A stretch of DNA of 64,000 bases, taken from the NCBI RefSeq assembly GCF_001612885.1, contig NZ_BDBH01000011.1:186001-250000 (forward strand). Direction: 5' to 3'. Origin of the DNA: Nocardia harenae NBRC 108248. Lineage in GTDB: Bacteria; Actinomycetota; Actinomycetes; Mycobacteriales; Mycobacteriaceae. The notes below the pieces were generated by a model. That model searched no databases. It was not told the DNA's origin and saw nothing but the letters and a program-made list of their open reading frames with translations. This document shows positions 25,328 to 34,181 of this stretch, piece by piece. A program made the translations under genes and the position numbers. Numbering within the stretch: the stretch's first letter is position 1; every line of letters starts with the position of its first letter.

Positions 25328-26428
25328 TCAGCCCAGGTGCCTGCGCAGGAAGTGCAGCTGGTGCTCGACGGCGGCGGGGTGGAAATCGCCGCCCGGCCAG
25401 ACGTCGAAGTGGTCGCACGGGTAGTGCCGCACCTCGGCGCGGGCCGCGAAGGCCGCCTTGGCGGCGGCGTGCGGCGGGGCGGCGCGGTCGAAGTCGGCGA
25501 TCTGCATCAGCACCGGGACGGTGATGTCGGCGGCGCGGCGGGCCGGGCGGTAGCCGGGGAGCGTCAGCAGCACAGCGGGGTCGATACCGTTCTGCCAGGT
25601 GGGGCCGCTGAGCGCGCGGTAGGAGCGCTCGTAGCCGTCGAGCGAGAGCGCGGCGCCGCTGCCCGGCGCGCCGACCAGCGGGATGAGGCCGGGTTCGCCG
25701 CGCAGGCGGGCGATTCCGGCGCGCACGCCGCCCGCCGCGCCGCGCAGCGAGGCGAGGGGGCCGCCGTGCCGCACCGCGTGCCGGACCGCGGCGGGGCCGT
25801 CGACCAGCGGGGTCAGCGAGACGACCGCCGCCACCCGCGGCTGCGCCGCGGCCACTGCCTGCCCTCGAGGCCCGACAGCAGCGGTATCCGCCACCTGCGG
25901 CCCTGTCGCGACACCTCCTGCCTCTCGCGGCTCAGCGGCGGCTTGCCCCGCTCCCCGCAGCCGGGCTGCCACGCCGCGGGTGCCCCCCGCGCGCGACCCA
26001 CCAGTCGCGTCGCGCGTCGCGCTGTACTCCGCCGCCAGGGCCAGCACATGCCCGCCGGACATCGAAACGCCCCACAGCACGACCCGTTCCGGGTCGACAC
26101 CGGGCAACCGAGCGGCAGCCGAAACCGCCGCGCGATAGTCCGCGATCTGATCGCGCATCCGCAGCCGCTGCCGCGGCTCCCCCGCGCTCGCTCCGAAGCC
26201 ACGGAAATCGAAGGCCAGCGCATCGATCCCGGCCCCGGCGAGCGCGGTGGCGAAGGGGGCGAGCCCGGAGTCCTTGGTGCCGCCGAATCCGTGCGCGAGC
26301 ACCGCGACCGGCCGTCCGGCGGGGCGGGCGAGCTCGTCCGAGGTGGCGGCGAAATGCCAGGCCGCGCAGCGTGTCCCGGCCGAGTCGAAGGTGTGCGCGG
26401 TGGCGCCCACCGGCAGCGTTGTGGTCAT
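25328..26428 (-). CDS. Alpha/beta hydrolase with low-complexity cap
   Basis: 366 aa. VAVLAHGFGGTKDSGLAPFA is the oxyanion loop, VVLWGVSMSGGHVLALAAEY holds the nucleophile Ser, and CDHFDVWPGGDFHP near the end holds the catalytic His. A long Ala/Gly/Arg insert (about residues 145-200) interrupts the core after the nucleophile strand, much like the inserts of the small FadE proteins. It is the third gene of an operon with a flavin monooxygenase and TetR regulator (4-nt overlap). An esterase cleaving the lactone or ester made by a Baeyer-Villiger-type monooxygenase would make sense. Confidence 0.8.
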   Translation of the reverse strand: MTTTLPVGATAHTFDSAGTRCAAWHFAATSDELARPAGRPVAVLAHGFGGTKDSGLAPFATALAGAGIDALAFDFRGFGASAGEPRQRLRMRDQIADYRAAVSAAARLPGVDPERVVLWGVSMSGGHVLALAAEYSATRDATGGSRAGGTRGVAARLRGAGQAAAEPREAGGVATGPQVADTAAVGPRGQAVAAAQPRVAAVVSLTPLVDGPAAVRHAVRHGGPLASLRGAAGGVRAGIARLRGEPGLIPLVGAPGSGAALSLDGYERSYRALSGPTWQNGIDPAVLLTLPGYRPARRAADITVPVLMQIADFDRAAPPHAAAKAAFAARAEVRHYPCDHFDVWPGGDFHPAAVEHQLHFLRRHLG

Positions 26429-27063
26429 GACGATCCCCGATCGGCAGGCACCCGGCCGTAGACGGTGCGCAGCCACACGGTGACCACGGCATCGACGTAA
26501 TTCTCCCGGTCCAGCCCGTCGCCGAGCGTGAGCCGTTCCAGCAGCCGCTCGTTGAGCAGCAGCAGCACATCGGCGAGCGCGGTGGCGTCGGCGCCGTCCG
26601 GGGCGCGGCCCGCCGCGCGCTCGCCGTCGATCATGGCGGCGATGGCGGGGATGAAGGCCTGCCGATCCGCCTCCCACATGCGGCGCACCTCGGGCGAGGC
26701 ATTGCGCGCCTCCAGCGCGGCCCGGAACAGGTGCCGGTGCCGCTCGGAGAACTCGACCAGGCTGCGGGCGGTGTGCTCGATCCGCAGCGCCGGATCACCG
26801 GGGCCGACCAGCACATCGGTCACCGCGAAGACCTCGTCGTACATCTCCTCCAGCGTCGCGGCGACCGCGGCGGCCTTGTTCTCGAAGTAGAAGTAGAAGG
26901 CCGAGCGGGTGAGCCCGGCGCGCTTGGAGATCTCCGCGATGGTGATCGGATCCAGGTTCCCGCCGCTGTCCTTCAGCAGCTCGGCCAGCGCGCCGAGCAG
27001 CGCCGAGCGCCGCAGGTCGCCCCGCTGCGGCGCCCGCCGGTCGGTGCGCGCCCGAGCGTTCAC
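26425..27063 (-). CDS. TetR-family regulator within the monooxygenase operon
   Basis: 212 aa from the GTG that overlaps the monooxygenase stop (GTGA). The HTH is typical: LLGALAELLKDSGGNLDPIT, IAEISKRAGLTRSAFYFYFE and NKAAAVAATLEEM. The C-terminal part matches the EthR-like subgroup (ALEARNASPEVRRMWEADRQ). Being inside the operon it probably controls itself and its neighbours. The open frame continues far upstream but that is antisense noise, so the GTG start is preferred. Confidence 0.8.
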   Translation of the reverse strand: MNARARTDRRAPQRGDLRRSALLGALAELLKDSGGNLDPITIAEISKRAGLTRSAFYFYFENKAAAVAATLEEMYDEVFAVTDVLVGPGDPALRIEHTARSLVEFSERHRHLFRAALEARNASPEVRRMWEADRQAFIPAIAAMIDGERAAGRAPDGADATALADVLLLLNERLLERLTLGDGLDRENYVDAVVTVWLRTVYGRVPADRGSS

Positions 27064-28394
27064 GTGGCCCGCCCGGCGAGCGCCCCCGCGCGCCGGAACC
27101 CCGACGGCAGCTCGCGCACCCGCAGGTCGTGCTCGTAGAGCCAGTAGTCCAGCTGCTGGGTGTGCCTGGCGGTGTTCATCATGTGCCCGATGAACTTCTG
27201 CTCGTCCTCGGTGATCACCCGCTCCATCTCCGGCGCCGGCGGCGGCCGGTAGCGCCCGGCCGCGAAGGCCGCCACCAGCCGGGCCTGGCACTCCACGAAG
27301 GGGAAGAGCGTGGGGAACGGCTGCGCGAAGCCGACGAAGGCCAGGTCGTCCAGCCCCGGCTTGAAGATCCGCTTGTAGAGCTGGATCTTGTTGCCCGGCG
27401 CGCTGAGGAAGGCCGGGTCGAAGAACGGGAAGGTGATGTTGTAGCCGGTGCAGTAGATGATGACGTCGAAGTCCCGCGCCTGCCCGTCCTCGAAGTGCAC
27501 GGTGCGCCCGTCCAGCCGGGCCACATTCCCGACCGCGGTCACGTCGCCGCTGCCCAGCCGCAGCGGCAGCTCGACCGACTGGGTCGGGTGCGCCTCCATG
27601 AACTTGTGGTTCGGCGCGGGCAGCCCGTAGTTCACCGGGTTGCCGGAGATGATCGGGGTGAAGAGCTGCGCCAGCTTGCGCTGCCAGCGCAGCGGCACGT
27701 AGGGCACGGTGCGGTAGTAGCGATCGGCCGGGGTGCCCGCGAGGTACTTCGGCACCACCCAGGCGCCGGAGCGGGTGGAGAGCCAGACCTCGTTGTCCAT
27801 GCTGCGCGAGGAGAGCTCGACGGTGATGTCGGCGGCGCTGTTGCCGATGCCGACGATGAGGATGCGCTTGCCGTACAGATCCAGCGGGGTGCGCGGGTCG
27901 ACGTAGGCGTGCGAGTGGATGGACTCGCCGGTGAACTCGCCGGGGAAGTCCGGGAACCGCGGATCCCAGTGGTGCCCGTTCGCCACCACCAGCAGGTCGA
28001 ACCGGCGCTGCTCGCCGCGCTGGGTCGCCAGCGACCAGCCGCCGTCCGGCAGCCGCTCGGCGTGCACGACCCCATTGCCGAACTCGATCCGGCGCTTCAG
28101 CTCGAAGGCCGCGGCGTACCCCTCCAGGTACTCCTTGATCTGGCTGTGGTGCGGGAAGTCCGGGTACGACTCCGGCATCGGGTAGTCGCGGAAGGAGAGC
28201 TGGTACTTCGAGGTGTCGATGTGCAGCGAGCGGTAGGCGGCGCTGTGCCCGTTCGGATTGCCGAAGGCCCAGTTGCCGCCGATCCGGTCCGAGGACTCGA
28301 AGCAGGTGTACGGGATTCCGTAATCGCCCAGCATCTTCCCGGTGGTCAAACCGCTGATCCCGGCGCCGATCACGGCGACCGTCGGATGGGGCAT
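27060..28394 (-). CDS. Flavin-containing monooxygenase (FMO/Baeyer-Villiger type)
   Basis: 444 aa. VAVIGAGISGLTTGKML is the FAD motif, FPGEFTGESIHSHAYVDP is the FMO identifying motif, ILIVGIGNSAADIT is the NADPH motif, and YCTGYNITFPFF is the conserved ATG-type motif. Class B flavoprotein monooxygenases insert one oxygen into ketones or hetero-atoms using NADPH. It leads the operon with TetR and an alpha/beta hydrolase. The ATG is preceded by AGGAGG. Confidence 0.9.
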   Translation of the reverse strand: MPHPTVAVIGAGISGLTTGKMLGDYGIPYTCFESSDRIGGNWAFGNPNGHSAAYRSLHIDTSKYQLSFRDYPMPESYPDFPHHSQIKEYLEGYAAAFELKRRIEFGNGVVHAERLPDGGWSLATQRGEQRRFDLLVVANGHHWDPRFPDFPGEFTGESIHSHAYVDPRTPLDLYGKRILIVGIGNSAADITVELSSRSMDNEVWLSTRSGAWVVPKYLAGTPADRYYRTVPYVPLRWQRKLAQLFTPIISGNPVNYGLPAPNHKFMEAHPTQSVELPLRLGSGDVTAVGNVARLDGRTVHFEDGQARDFDVIIYCTGYNITFPFFDPAFLSAPGNKIQLYKRIFKPGLDDLAFVGFAQPFPTLFPFVECQARLVAAFAAGRYRPPPAPEMERVITEDEQKFIGHMMNTARHTQQLDYWLYEHDLRVRELPSGFRRAGALAGRAT

Positions 28395-28444
28395 CGGACC
28401 TCCTACACCGCGCCGTCGACGATCGGGTGACGGCGATCACAGGA

Positions 28445-28473
28445 ACTCTATGACCGGATTCGACGCGCGTCAA
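28445..28473 (-). promoter_or_regulatory. Sigma-70-type promoter for the monooxygenase operon
   Basis: On the minus strand TTGACG, a 17-nt spacer and TAGAGT match -35 and -10 consensus well (TAnnnT). The transcript would start about 45-50 nt before the monooxygenase ATG. Confidence 0.6.
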
Positions 28474-28511
28474 TAAAGATCCACGGTTGTTTCGCCGCCG
28501 GGGCCGCGGGC

Positions 28512-28661
28512 TCAATCCAGCACGGCGATGGCCTCCACCTCGACCAGCAGGTCCGGCTCGGCCAGCGCGACCACCGGAATCAGCGTCACCGGCTTGGTCG
28601 GGTCCAGCCCCAGCTTCGCCGCGACCCGCCCGGCACCCTCGCCGAGCAGCGGCAGCTTCTC
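28512..28661 (-). pseudogene. Remnant of a RidA/YjgF-family gene (C-terminal part)
   Basis: About 50 codons in frame end LVEVEAIAVLD, preceded by KLPLLGEGAGRVAAKLGLDP and TLIPVVALAEPDLLVEVEAI. The last block matches the C-terminal strand of RidA enamine/imine deaminases (alVEIeaiAv). The N-terminal two thirds are absent; upstream DNA is the promoter region of the FabG-like gene. It is probably a decayed fragment. The family assignment rests on a short stretch. Confidence 0.35.
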
Positions 28662-28738
28662 CGGCGGCCGGAGCCGCGCACCGGGCCGGAGACCGATCGA
28701 GTATGAATCGATCAGGAACATCCGACGAGAGGACCGAC

Positions 28739-29500
28739 ATGACCAGCACCGCACCCCGCACGGCGATCGTCACCGGGGCCGCCCGCGGCATCGGCGCCGC
28801 CACCGCGCGCCGCTTGGCCGCCGACGGCCTCGCGGTCGCCGTCTTCGATCTGGACGAGGCGGCCAGCGTGGCGTCGGCCGAGCAGATCACCGCGGCGGGC
28901 GGGAAGGCCATCGGGGTCGCGGTCGACGTGGCCGACGAGGGGGCCGTCGAGCGCGGGGTGAGCCGGGTCGCCGAGGAGCTGGGCGCGCCCACAGTGCTGG
29001 TCAACAATGCCGGGATCCTCCGCGACAACCTGCTGTTCAAGATGACCGCGGGTGATTGGGACGCGGTCATGAACGTGCACCTGCGCGGCGCCTTCCTGAT
29101 GAGCCGGGCCACTCAGAAGTTCATGACCGAGGCCAGGTTCGGCCGGATCGTGAACCTCTCCAGCACCTCCGCGCTCGGCAATCGCGGCCAGGCCAACTAC
29201 TCCGCGGCCAAGGCGGGGCTGCAGGGCTTCACCAAGACGCTCGCCATCGAGCTCGGCAAGTTCGGCGTCACGGTGAACGCCATCGCGCCCGGCTTCATCG
29301 CAACCGATATGACCGCGGCCACCGCCGAGCGGGTCGGGGTGACCTTCGAGCAGTTCACCGAGGCGGCGGTCGGGCAGATCCCGGTGGGCCGGGTCGGCCA
29401 GCCGGATGACATCGCGCACACCGCGTCGTTCCTGGTGAGCGAGGGGGCCGGGTTCGTCTCCGGCCAGGTGATCTACGTGGCGGGCGGCCCGACGAACTGA
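28739..29500 (+). CDS. 3-oxoacyl-ACP reductase (FabG)-like SDR
   Basis: 253 aa. TAIVTGAARGIGAATARRLA is the cofactor motif, VLVNNAGILRDNLLFKMTAG is the FabG-typical loop, and YSAAKAGLQGFTKTLAIELG contains YxxxK preceded by the NLSSTSALGNRGQ serine block. The C-terminal GFVSGQVIYVAGGP is typical. It reduces 3-ketoacyl-ACP or CoA with NADPH, or runs in reverse in catabolism. The ATG at 28739 follows GAGAGG. Confidence 0.85.
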   Translation: MTSTAPRTAIVTGAARGIGAATARRLAADGLAVAVFDLDEAASVASAEQITAAGGKAIGVAVDVADEGAVERGVSRVAEELGAPTVLVNNAGILRDNLLFKMTAGDWDAVMNVHLRGAFLMSRATQKFMTEARFGRIVNLSSTSALGNRGQANYSAAKAGLQGFTKTLAIELGKFGVTVNAIAPGFIATDMTAATAERVGVTFEQFTEAAVGQIPVGRVGQPDDIAHTASFLVSEGAGFVSGQVIYVAGGPTN

Positions 29501-29560
29501 CCGGTCAGGGCAGCGGCGGGGGTTCGCGCCGTACAGTATTCGCGATCGAAGGAGGTTCCG

Positions 29561-30709
29561 GTGGCCCTTGTCTCCCTGGCATCCCCGCGGCGCGGCGTGA
29601 CGACCCTGCTGGCCCTGCTGCTCGCCCTGGTCGCCGCCGCGGCCGGCGCGGTGGCGATGCCCGAGCAACCGGACGAGGTGCGCTGGCTCTGCCGCCCCGA
29701 CCTCCCGGCCGACCCGTGCCGCGGCGACCTCGCGACCACCGTCTACCGGGACGGGCAGCCGCCGGAGGTGGTCCGGCCCGCGGCCGGGCAGCGCGGGGTG
29801 GACTGCTTCTACGTCTACCCGACGGTCTCGACCGAGCTCGCCTACTCGGCGAGCAAGGAGATCGCGGCGCCGCTGCGCTTCATCGCCGAGCAGCAGGCCC
29901 AGCGCTTCTCCCAGGTCTGCGACGTCTACGCGCCGGTCTACCGGCAGCGCACCCTGCTCGCGCTGCGCTCCCCCGGCTCGCCGGAGCAGGCGCGGGCCGC
30001 GGCCGAGCTGGCCTTCGCCGATGTGGAGCTGGCCTGGGAGCAGTACCTGGCCGATGACAATCGCGGCCGCGGCGTGGTGCTGATCGGGCATTCGCAGGGC
30101 ACGAGGATGCTCAGGCAACTGCTCCGCGAACGAATCGAGCCGGATCCGGCGGTGAACGCGCGGCTGGTCTCGGCGGTGCTGGCGGGCGGCAATGTGGTGG
30201 TGCCGCGCGGCGCCGACGTGGGCGGGGATTTCCGCACCGTGCCGCTGTGCCGGGAGCGCGCGCAGACGCACTGCGCGCTGGCCTGGTCGCTCTTCGGCGA
30301 GGCGCCGCCGGCGGATTCTCGCTACGGGGTCACGCCGACCACCCCCGAGGCCGCGCCGCAGCCGTACGGGCCGGGGTACGAGGTGGCGTGCGTGAATCCG
30401 GCCGCGCCGGGCAGCACCGACGAGGTCGCGCTGCACACGCTGGTGCGCACCGGGACCGCGCCGCAGGCGCTCGGTACCGCGCTGCCGGTTCCGTCGACGC
30501 CCTGGCTGCGGCCCACGCAGCGCTACCGGGCGCAGTGCGCGCACGTCGGCGGCGCGCACGTGCTGCTGGCCCGGCCGGAGCCGGGCGCCCCGCCGCTCGG
30601 CCCGTTCCCCGACCCCGGCTGGGGGCTGCACGTCGCCGACCTGACGCTCCCGCTCGGCGACGCCGTCGACACGGTGGCCGCGCAGATCAGCGCGTACCAG
30701 CGGCACTGA
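29561..30709 (+). CDS. DUF3089 secreted lipase-like protein
   Basis: 382 aa. The N-terminus has a hydrophobic segment (TTLLALLLALVAAAAGAVAM), a likely signal peptide or anchor. The body shows the DUF3089 features: WLCRPDLPADPC, VDCFYVYPTVSTE, VCDVYAPVYRQRTLLAL and GVVLIGHSQGTRML with the GHSQG nucleophile elbow. Several paired Cys suggest an exported enzyme. The GTG start follows GGAGG. An extracytoplasmic ester hydrolase is likely; the substrate is unknown. Confidence 0.85.
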   Translation: MALVSLASPRRGVTTLLALLLALVAAAAGAVAMPEQPDEVRWLCRPDLPADPCRGDLATTVYRDGQPPEVVRPAAGQRGVDCFYVYPTVSTELAYSASKEIAAPLRFIAEQQAQRFSQVCDVYAPVYRQRTLLALRSPGSPEQARAAAELAFADVELAWEQYLADDNRGRGVVLIGHSQGTRMLRQLLRERIEPDPAVNARLVSAVLAGGNVVVPRGADVGGDFRTVPLCRERAQTHCALAWSLFGEAPPADSRYGVTPTTPEAAPQPYGPGYEVACVNPAAPGSTDEVALHTLVRTGTAPQALGTALPVPSTPWLRPTQRYRAQCAHVGGAHVLLARPEPGAPPLGPFPDPGWGLHVADLTLPLGDAVDTVAAQISAYQRH

Positions 30710-30808
30710 GCAACTCCGCAGGGCGTCGATGGCGCAGGCGCGGCCCCGCCGATTCCTCGGCCTCGTCGATCGTCGCCGGAATGGTCGAGCTGATCCTCGT
30801 CGGCGTCT

Positions 30809-30827
30809 TATCGATCAGCGATCAATA
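30809..30827. promoter_or_regulatory. Imperfect palindrome upstream of a FadE gene
   Basis: TATCGATC-AGC-GATCAATA is a 19-nt inverted repeat with one mismatch, ending 18 nt before the FadE start at 30846. It is AT-rich against its surroundings and is a probable operator overlapping the promoter. Confidence 0.45.
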
Positions 30828-30845
30828 GTGGGCTAGGGTCGGGCC

Positions 30846-32105
30846 ATGGACTTCCGGCCCACCGACCGTGCCGCCGAGCTCACCGCTCGGGCCCGAGCGT
30901 TCCTGGACACCGAGATCGAGCCGGTGGAGGCGCGATACCACCACGAGGTGGCCGCCCTCCGCGCATCCGGCGGCGACCCCTGGCAGCCGCTGCCGCTGCT
31001 GGCCGAGTTGCAGGCCAAGGCGCGCGCGCAGGGGTTGTGGAACCTCTTCCTGCCCGCGGGCGAGGGCGATGCCTACGCCGCGCGGTTCGGCACCGACGGC
31101 GGCGCCGGGCTGAGCAATGTCGATTACGCCCCGATCGCCGAGGTCACCGGCCGCTCCTTCCTGGCGCCGTACCTGTTCAACTGCAATGCCCCGGACACCG
31201 GGAACATGGAGGTGCTGCTCAAGTACGGCGACGACGCGCAGCGCGCGGAGTGGCTGGAGCCGCTGCTCGACGGCCGTATCCGCAGCGCCTTCTGCATGAC
31301 CGAGCCGGAGGTGGCCTCCTCGGATGCCACCACCATGGAGCTGAGCGCCGTCGTGGACGGCGACGAGATGGTGATCAACGGGCGCAAGTGGTGGTCGACC
31401 GGGGTCGGCCACCCGGACTGCGAGATCCTCATCGTCATGGGGCTCACCGACCCCGAGGCCGAGCGGCACCGCAGGCACTCCATGGTGCTGGTGCCGCGCG
31501 ACGCCCCTGGCGTCAAGGTGGAGCGGATGCTCTCCACCATGGGGTTGCAGGACGAGCCGTTCGGCCACGGCGAGGTCTCCTTCACCGACGTCCGGGTGCC
31601 GCTGGCGAATGTGATCGCCGGGCCGGGGCGGGCCTTCGAGATCGCCCAGGGCAGGCTCGGGCCGGGCCGGGTGCACCACTGCATGCGGCTCATCGGCCTC
31701 GCCGAGAAGGCGCTGGAGCTCGCCTGCGAGCGCGGGCTTTCGCGCACCGCGTTCGGCAAGCCGCTGGTGAACCTGGGTGGCAACCGGGAGCGGATCGCCG
31801 AGGCCAGGATCGCCATCGACTCCACCCGGCTGCTGGTGCTGAACACCGCGTGGAAGCTGGACGAGGGCGGGCCGCTGAACGCGCTCAGCGAGGTGAGCCA
31901 GATCAAGGTGGCGGCGCCTGCCATGGCGCAGCAGGTGATCGACTTCGCCATCCAGCTGCACGGCGGCGGCGGCCTCTCCGCCGACTTCCCGCTGGCCGCG
32001 GCGTGGACCAGCGCCCGCGCGCTGCGGCTGGCCGACGGGCCGGACGAGGTGCACAAGGGCGTCATCGCCCGGCTGGAGCTCGGCAAGCACGGGGCGAAGC
32101 GATGA
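30846..32105 (+). CDS. Acyl-CoA dehydrogenase, ACAD10/11-like
   Basis: A 419-aa full-length acyl-CoA dehydrogenase. FCMTEPEVASSDATTMELSA, KWWSTGVGHPDCEILIVMGL, RMLSTMGLQDEPFGHGEVSF and CMRLIGLAEKALELACERGL are characteristic of the long-chain ACAD10/11 group, and QLHGGGGLSADFPLAAAW closes the domain. It overlaps the next SDR gene by 4 nt. It probably desaturates a long or branched acyl-CoA. Confidence 0.9.
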   Translation: MDFRPTDRAAELTARARAFLDTEIEPVEARYHHEVAALRASGGDPWQPLPLLAELQAKARAQGLWNLFLPAGEGDAYAARFGTDGGAGLSNVDYAPIAEVTGRSFLAPYLFNCNAPDTGNMEVLLKYGDDAQRAEWLEPLLDGRIRSAFCMTEPEVASSDATTMELSAVVDGDEMVINGRKWWSTGVGHPDCEILIVMGLTDPEAERHRRHSMVLVPRDAPGVKVERMLSTMGLQDEPFGHGEVSFTDVRVPLANVIAGPGRAFEIAQGRLGPGRVHHCMRLIGLAEKALELACERGLSRTAFGKPLVNLGGNRERIAEARIAIDSTRLLVLNTAWKLDEGGPLNALSEVSQIKVAAPAMAQQVIDFAIQLHGGGGLSADFPLAAAWTSARALRLADGPDEVHKGVIARLELGKHGAKR

Positions 32106-32851
32106 GCCGCGGGGTCGTGCTGATCACCGGCGCCAGCTCCGGGCTCGGCGCCGAGATGGCGCGCCAGTTCGCCGCGCGCGGTTACGATCTCGGCCTCACC
32201 GCGCGCCGCACCGAGCGGCTGGAGCAACTCGCGGGCGAGATCGCCGCCATCCACCCCGGCACCAGGGTCGAGGTGCGCACCCTCGACGTCACCGACTACG
32301 ACGCCGTGCCGGGGGTCTTCGCGGATATCGCGCGGGCGTTCGGGCGGCTGGACCGGGTGATCGTGAACGCCGGACTCGGCAAGGGCGCCCCGCTCGGCAC
32401 CGGCCGCGCCGACGCCAACCGGGAGACCGCGCTCACCAATTTCGTCGGCGCGCTGGCGCAGATGGAGGCGGCGCTCGAGATCTTCCGGGCCGCGGGCGGC
32501 GGGCACCTGGTGGTGATCTCCTCGATCTCCGGGCTGCGCGGCATGCGCAAGACGCTCACCACCTACGCCGCCACCAAGGCCGGGCTGGCGCACCTGGCCG
32601 AGGGGGTGCGCTCCGAGCGGATTCCGGGGGTGAAGGTCTCCACCATCTACCCCGGCTACATCCGCTCCGAGATGAACGAGCACGTCACCCAGAAGACGCC
32701 GTTCATGGTGGACACCGAGACCGGGGTGAAGGCCATCGTGGCCGCCGTGGAGAAGGAGAGGGCCGAGGCGTACGTGCCCGCGTGGCCGTGGATTCCGCTC
32801 GGCTACGCGCTGCGCGGGCTGCCGCTCTCGGTGGTGCGTAGGCTGACCTGA
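32102..32851 (+). CDS. SDR-family oxidoreductase
   Basis: 249 aa. VVLITGASSGLGAEMARQFA is the cofactor motif. The ARR of LTARRTERL after strand 2 suggests NADP. VISSISGLRGMRKTLTTYAA followed by TKAGLAHLAEGV contains Ser and YxxxK. The C-terminus (WIPLGYALRGLPLSVVRRLT) resembles membrane-associated SDRs. It is co-translated with the preceding FadE. Confidence 0.85.
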   Translation: MSRGVVLITGASSGLGAEMARQFAARGYDLGLTARRTERLEQLAGEIAAIHPGTRVEVRTLDVTDYDAVPGVFADIARAFGRLDRVIVNAGLGKGAPLGTGRADANRETALTNFVGALAQMEAALEIFRAAGGGHLVVISSISGLRGMRKTLTTYAATKAGLAHLAEGVRSERIPGVKVSTIYPGYIRSEMNEHVTQKTPFMVDTETGVKAIVAAVEKERAEAYVPAWPWIPLGYALRGLPLSVVRRLT

Positions 32852-32892
32852 CGAACTGAATGATTCGCGCCGCGAATGGGTAGCCCGGTTCT

Positions 32893-33039
32893 GTGACCGA
32901 ACCCGGAAACACCACAGCGCCCGATCTCGGCGAGCACACCGACACCACGCACCCCGACGACCACGAACCCGACCACCGCGACATCCCGGAGAACCAGGAC
33001 GTCGACGAGGACGCCGGCGCCGTCGAGCCCCCCGACTGA
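32893..33039 (+). CDS. Small acidic hypothetical protein
   Basis: A possible 48-aa protein beginning VTEPGNTTAPDLGEHTDTTH and ending DEDAGAVEPPD, rich in Asp, Glu, His and Pro and probably disordered. The third codon positions are almost all G or C, as expected of a gene here. The ribosome site is weak (GGGTAG). Nothing is known about its function. Confidence 0.4.
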   Translation: MTEPGNTTAPDLGEHTDTTHPDDHEPDHRDIPENQDVDEDAGAVEPPD

Positions 33040-33075
33040 CCGTTTCGCCGGTGGCGGCGCGGGCATCCCCCCGTC

Positions 33076-34053
33076 ATGGGAATCACCGTCGCCGTCACCG
33101 GCCCGACCGGTGAGATCGGCATCTCCGCCGTCACCGCACTGGAGCAGGACCCCGCCGTCGACCGGATCATCGGCATGGCCCGCCGCCCCTTCGACCCCGC
33201 CGCGCACGGCTGGACCAGAACCGAGTACCGGCGGGGCGACATCCTGGACCGCGCGGCCGTCGACGCCCTGGTCGCCGAGGCCGACGTGGTGATCCACCTG
33301 GCCTTCGTCATCATGGGCTCGCGCGCGGAGAGCGCGCGGGTCAACCTGGCGGGCACCCGGAATGTCTTCGAGGCGACTGTGGCCGCGGGCCGCCCGCGCC
33401 GCCTGGTGTACACCTCGTCGGTCGCCGCCTACGGCTACCACCCGGAGAACCCCTCCCCGATCACCGAGGACGTGGCGCCGGACGGCTCCCCCGAGCACTA
33501 CTACTCCGAGCAGAAGGCCGCCTGCGAGCGCGCGCTGCTGGAGATCACCGCGAACTCCGGCCTCGAGGTCTTCGTGCTCCGCCCCTGCATCGTGGCCGGG
33601 CCGAAAGCGCCCGCGCTGCACGACCTTCCGTGGGACAAGGTCCCCGGCCCGGTGCGCGCGCTGATGCGCTCGGCAGCGCTGTTCAAGCCGATCATCCCGG
33701 ACCCGGGACACCCGCTGCAGCTCGTGCACCACGACGATGTCGCCGCCGCCATCGCCATCGCCGCCACCACCTCCGCCGCACCCGGCCCGTACAACATCGC
33801 CGGTGACGGCACCCTGACCCTCTCCGAGGTGGCGACGGCGCTCGGCGGCCGCCCGGTGCGGGTGCCCGCCGCGACCGCCACCGCCGCCTCCGCGGCGCTG
33901 GCCCGGCTCCCCTTCGTCCCCGCCACCCTGGAGTGGCTGCACATCGTGCGCACCCCCGTGGTCATGGACACCACCCGCGCCAAGCGCGACCTGGGCTGGC
34001 AGCCGACGCACACCGCGGCCGAAACCCTCGCCGCACTCGCCGCCGCCCGCTGA
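33076..34053 (+). CDS. NAD-dependent epimerase/dehydratase-family protein
   Basis: A 325-aa extended SDR. VAVTGPTGEIGISAVTAL is the Rossmann motif (GxxGxxG altered to GPTGEIG), RRLVYTSSVAAYGYHPENP contains the Ser/Thr, YYSEQKAACERALLEI contains YxxxK (YSEQK), and the C-terminal RDLGWQPTHTAAETLAAL is typical. Likely acts on a nucleotide sugar or a hydroxy-steroid-like substrate. Single gene. Confidence 0.85.
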   Translation: MGITVAVTGPTGEIGISAVTALEQDPAVDRIIGMARRPFDPAAHGWTRTEYRRGDILDRAAVDALVAEADVVIHLAFVIMGSRAESARVNLAGTRNVFEATVAAGRPRRLVYTSSVAAYGYHPENPSPITEDVAPDGSPEHYYSEQKAACERALLEITANSGLEVFVLRPCIVAGPKAPALHDLPWDKVPGPVRALMRSAALFKPIIPDPGHPLQLVHHDDVAAAIAIAATTSAAPGPYNIAGDGTLTLSEVATALGGRPVRVPAATATAASAALARLPFVPATLEWLHIVRTPVVMDTTRAKRDLGWQPTHTAAETLAALAAAR

Positions 34054-34121
34054 CCCGTCCGTTCGTCGGGTCGGATGCCGGTTTCGACACCGCGCCCGGC
34101 CCGACGGTGAGCAGCACTGCC

Positions 34122-34159
34122 CATACCTAGAGCTGCTAGGCTAGTCGCCACATACCTAG
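34122..34159. promoter_or_regulatory. Repeated CATACCTAG motif and CCTAG-N5-CTAGG palindrome before the PadR gene
   Basis: CATACCTAG occurs at 34122-34130 and again at 34151-34159, and CCTAG-AGCTG-CTAGG spans 34126-34140. The region is AT-richer than its neighbours and lies 23-60 nt upstream of the PadR start, as expected for an autoregulatory operator. Confidence 0.5.
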
Positions 34160-34181
34160 CGGAACAAGGCATAGGGGTGCC

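Noticed and set aside
26425..29112. An 895-codon open minus-strand frame containing the TetR gene
   Set aside because: Upstream of GTG 27063 it is a shadow of the monooxygenase gene and then of the FabG-like gene on the other strand. The TetR domain alone is complete.
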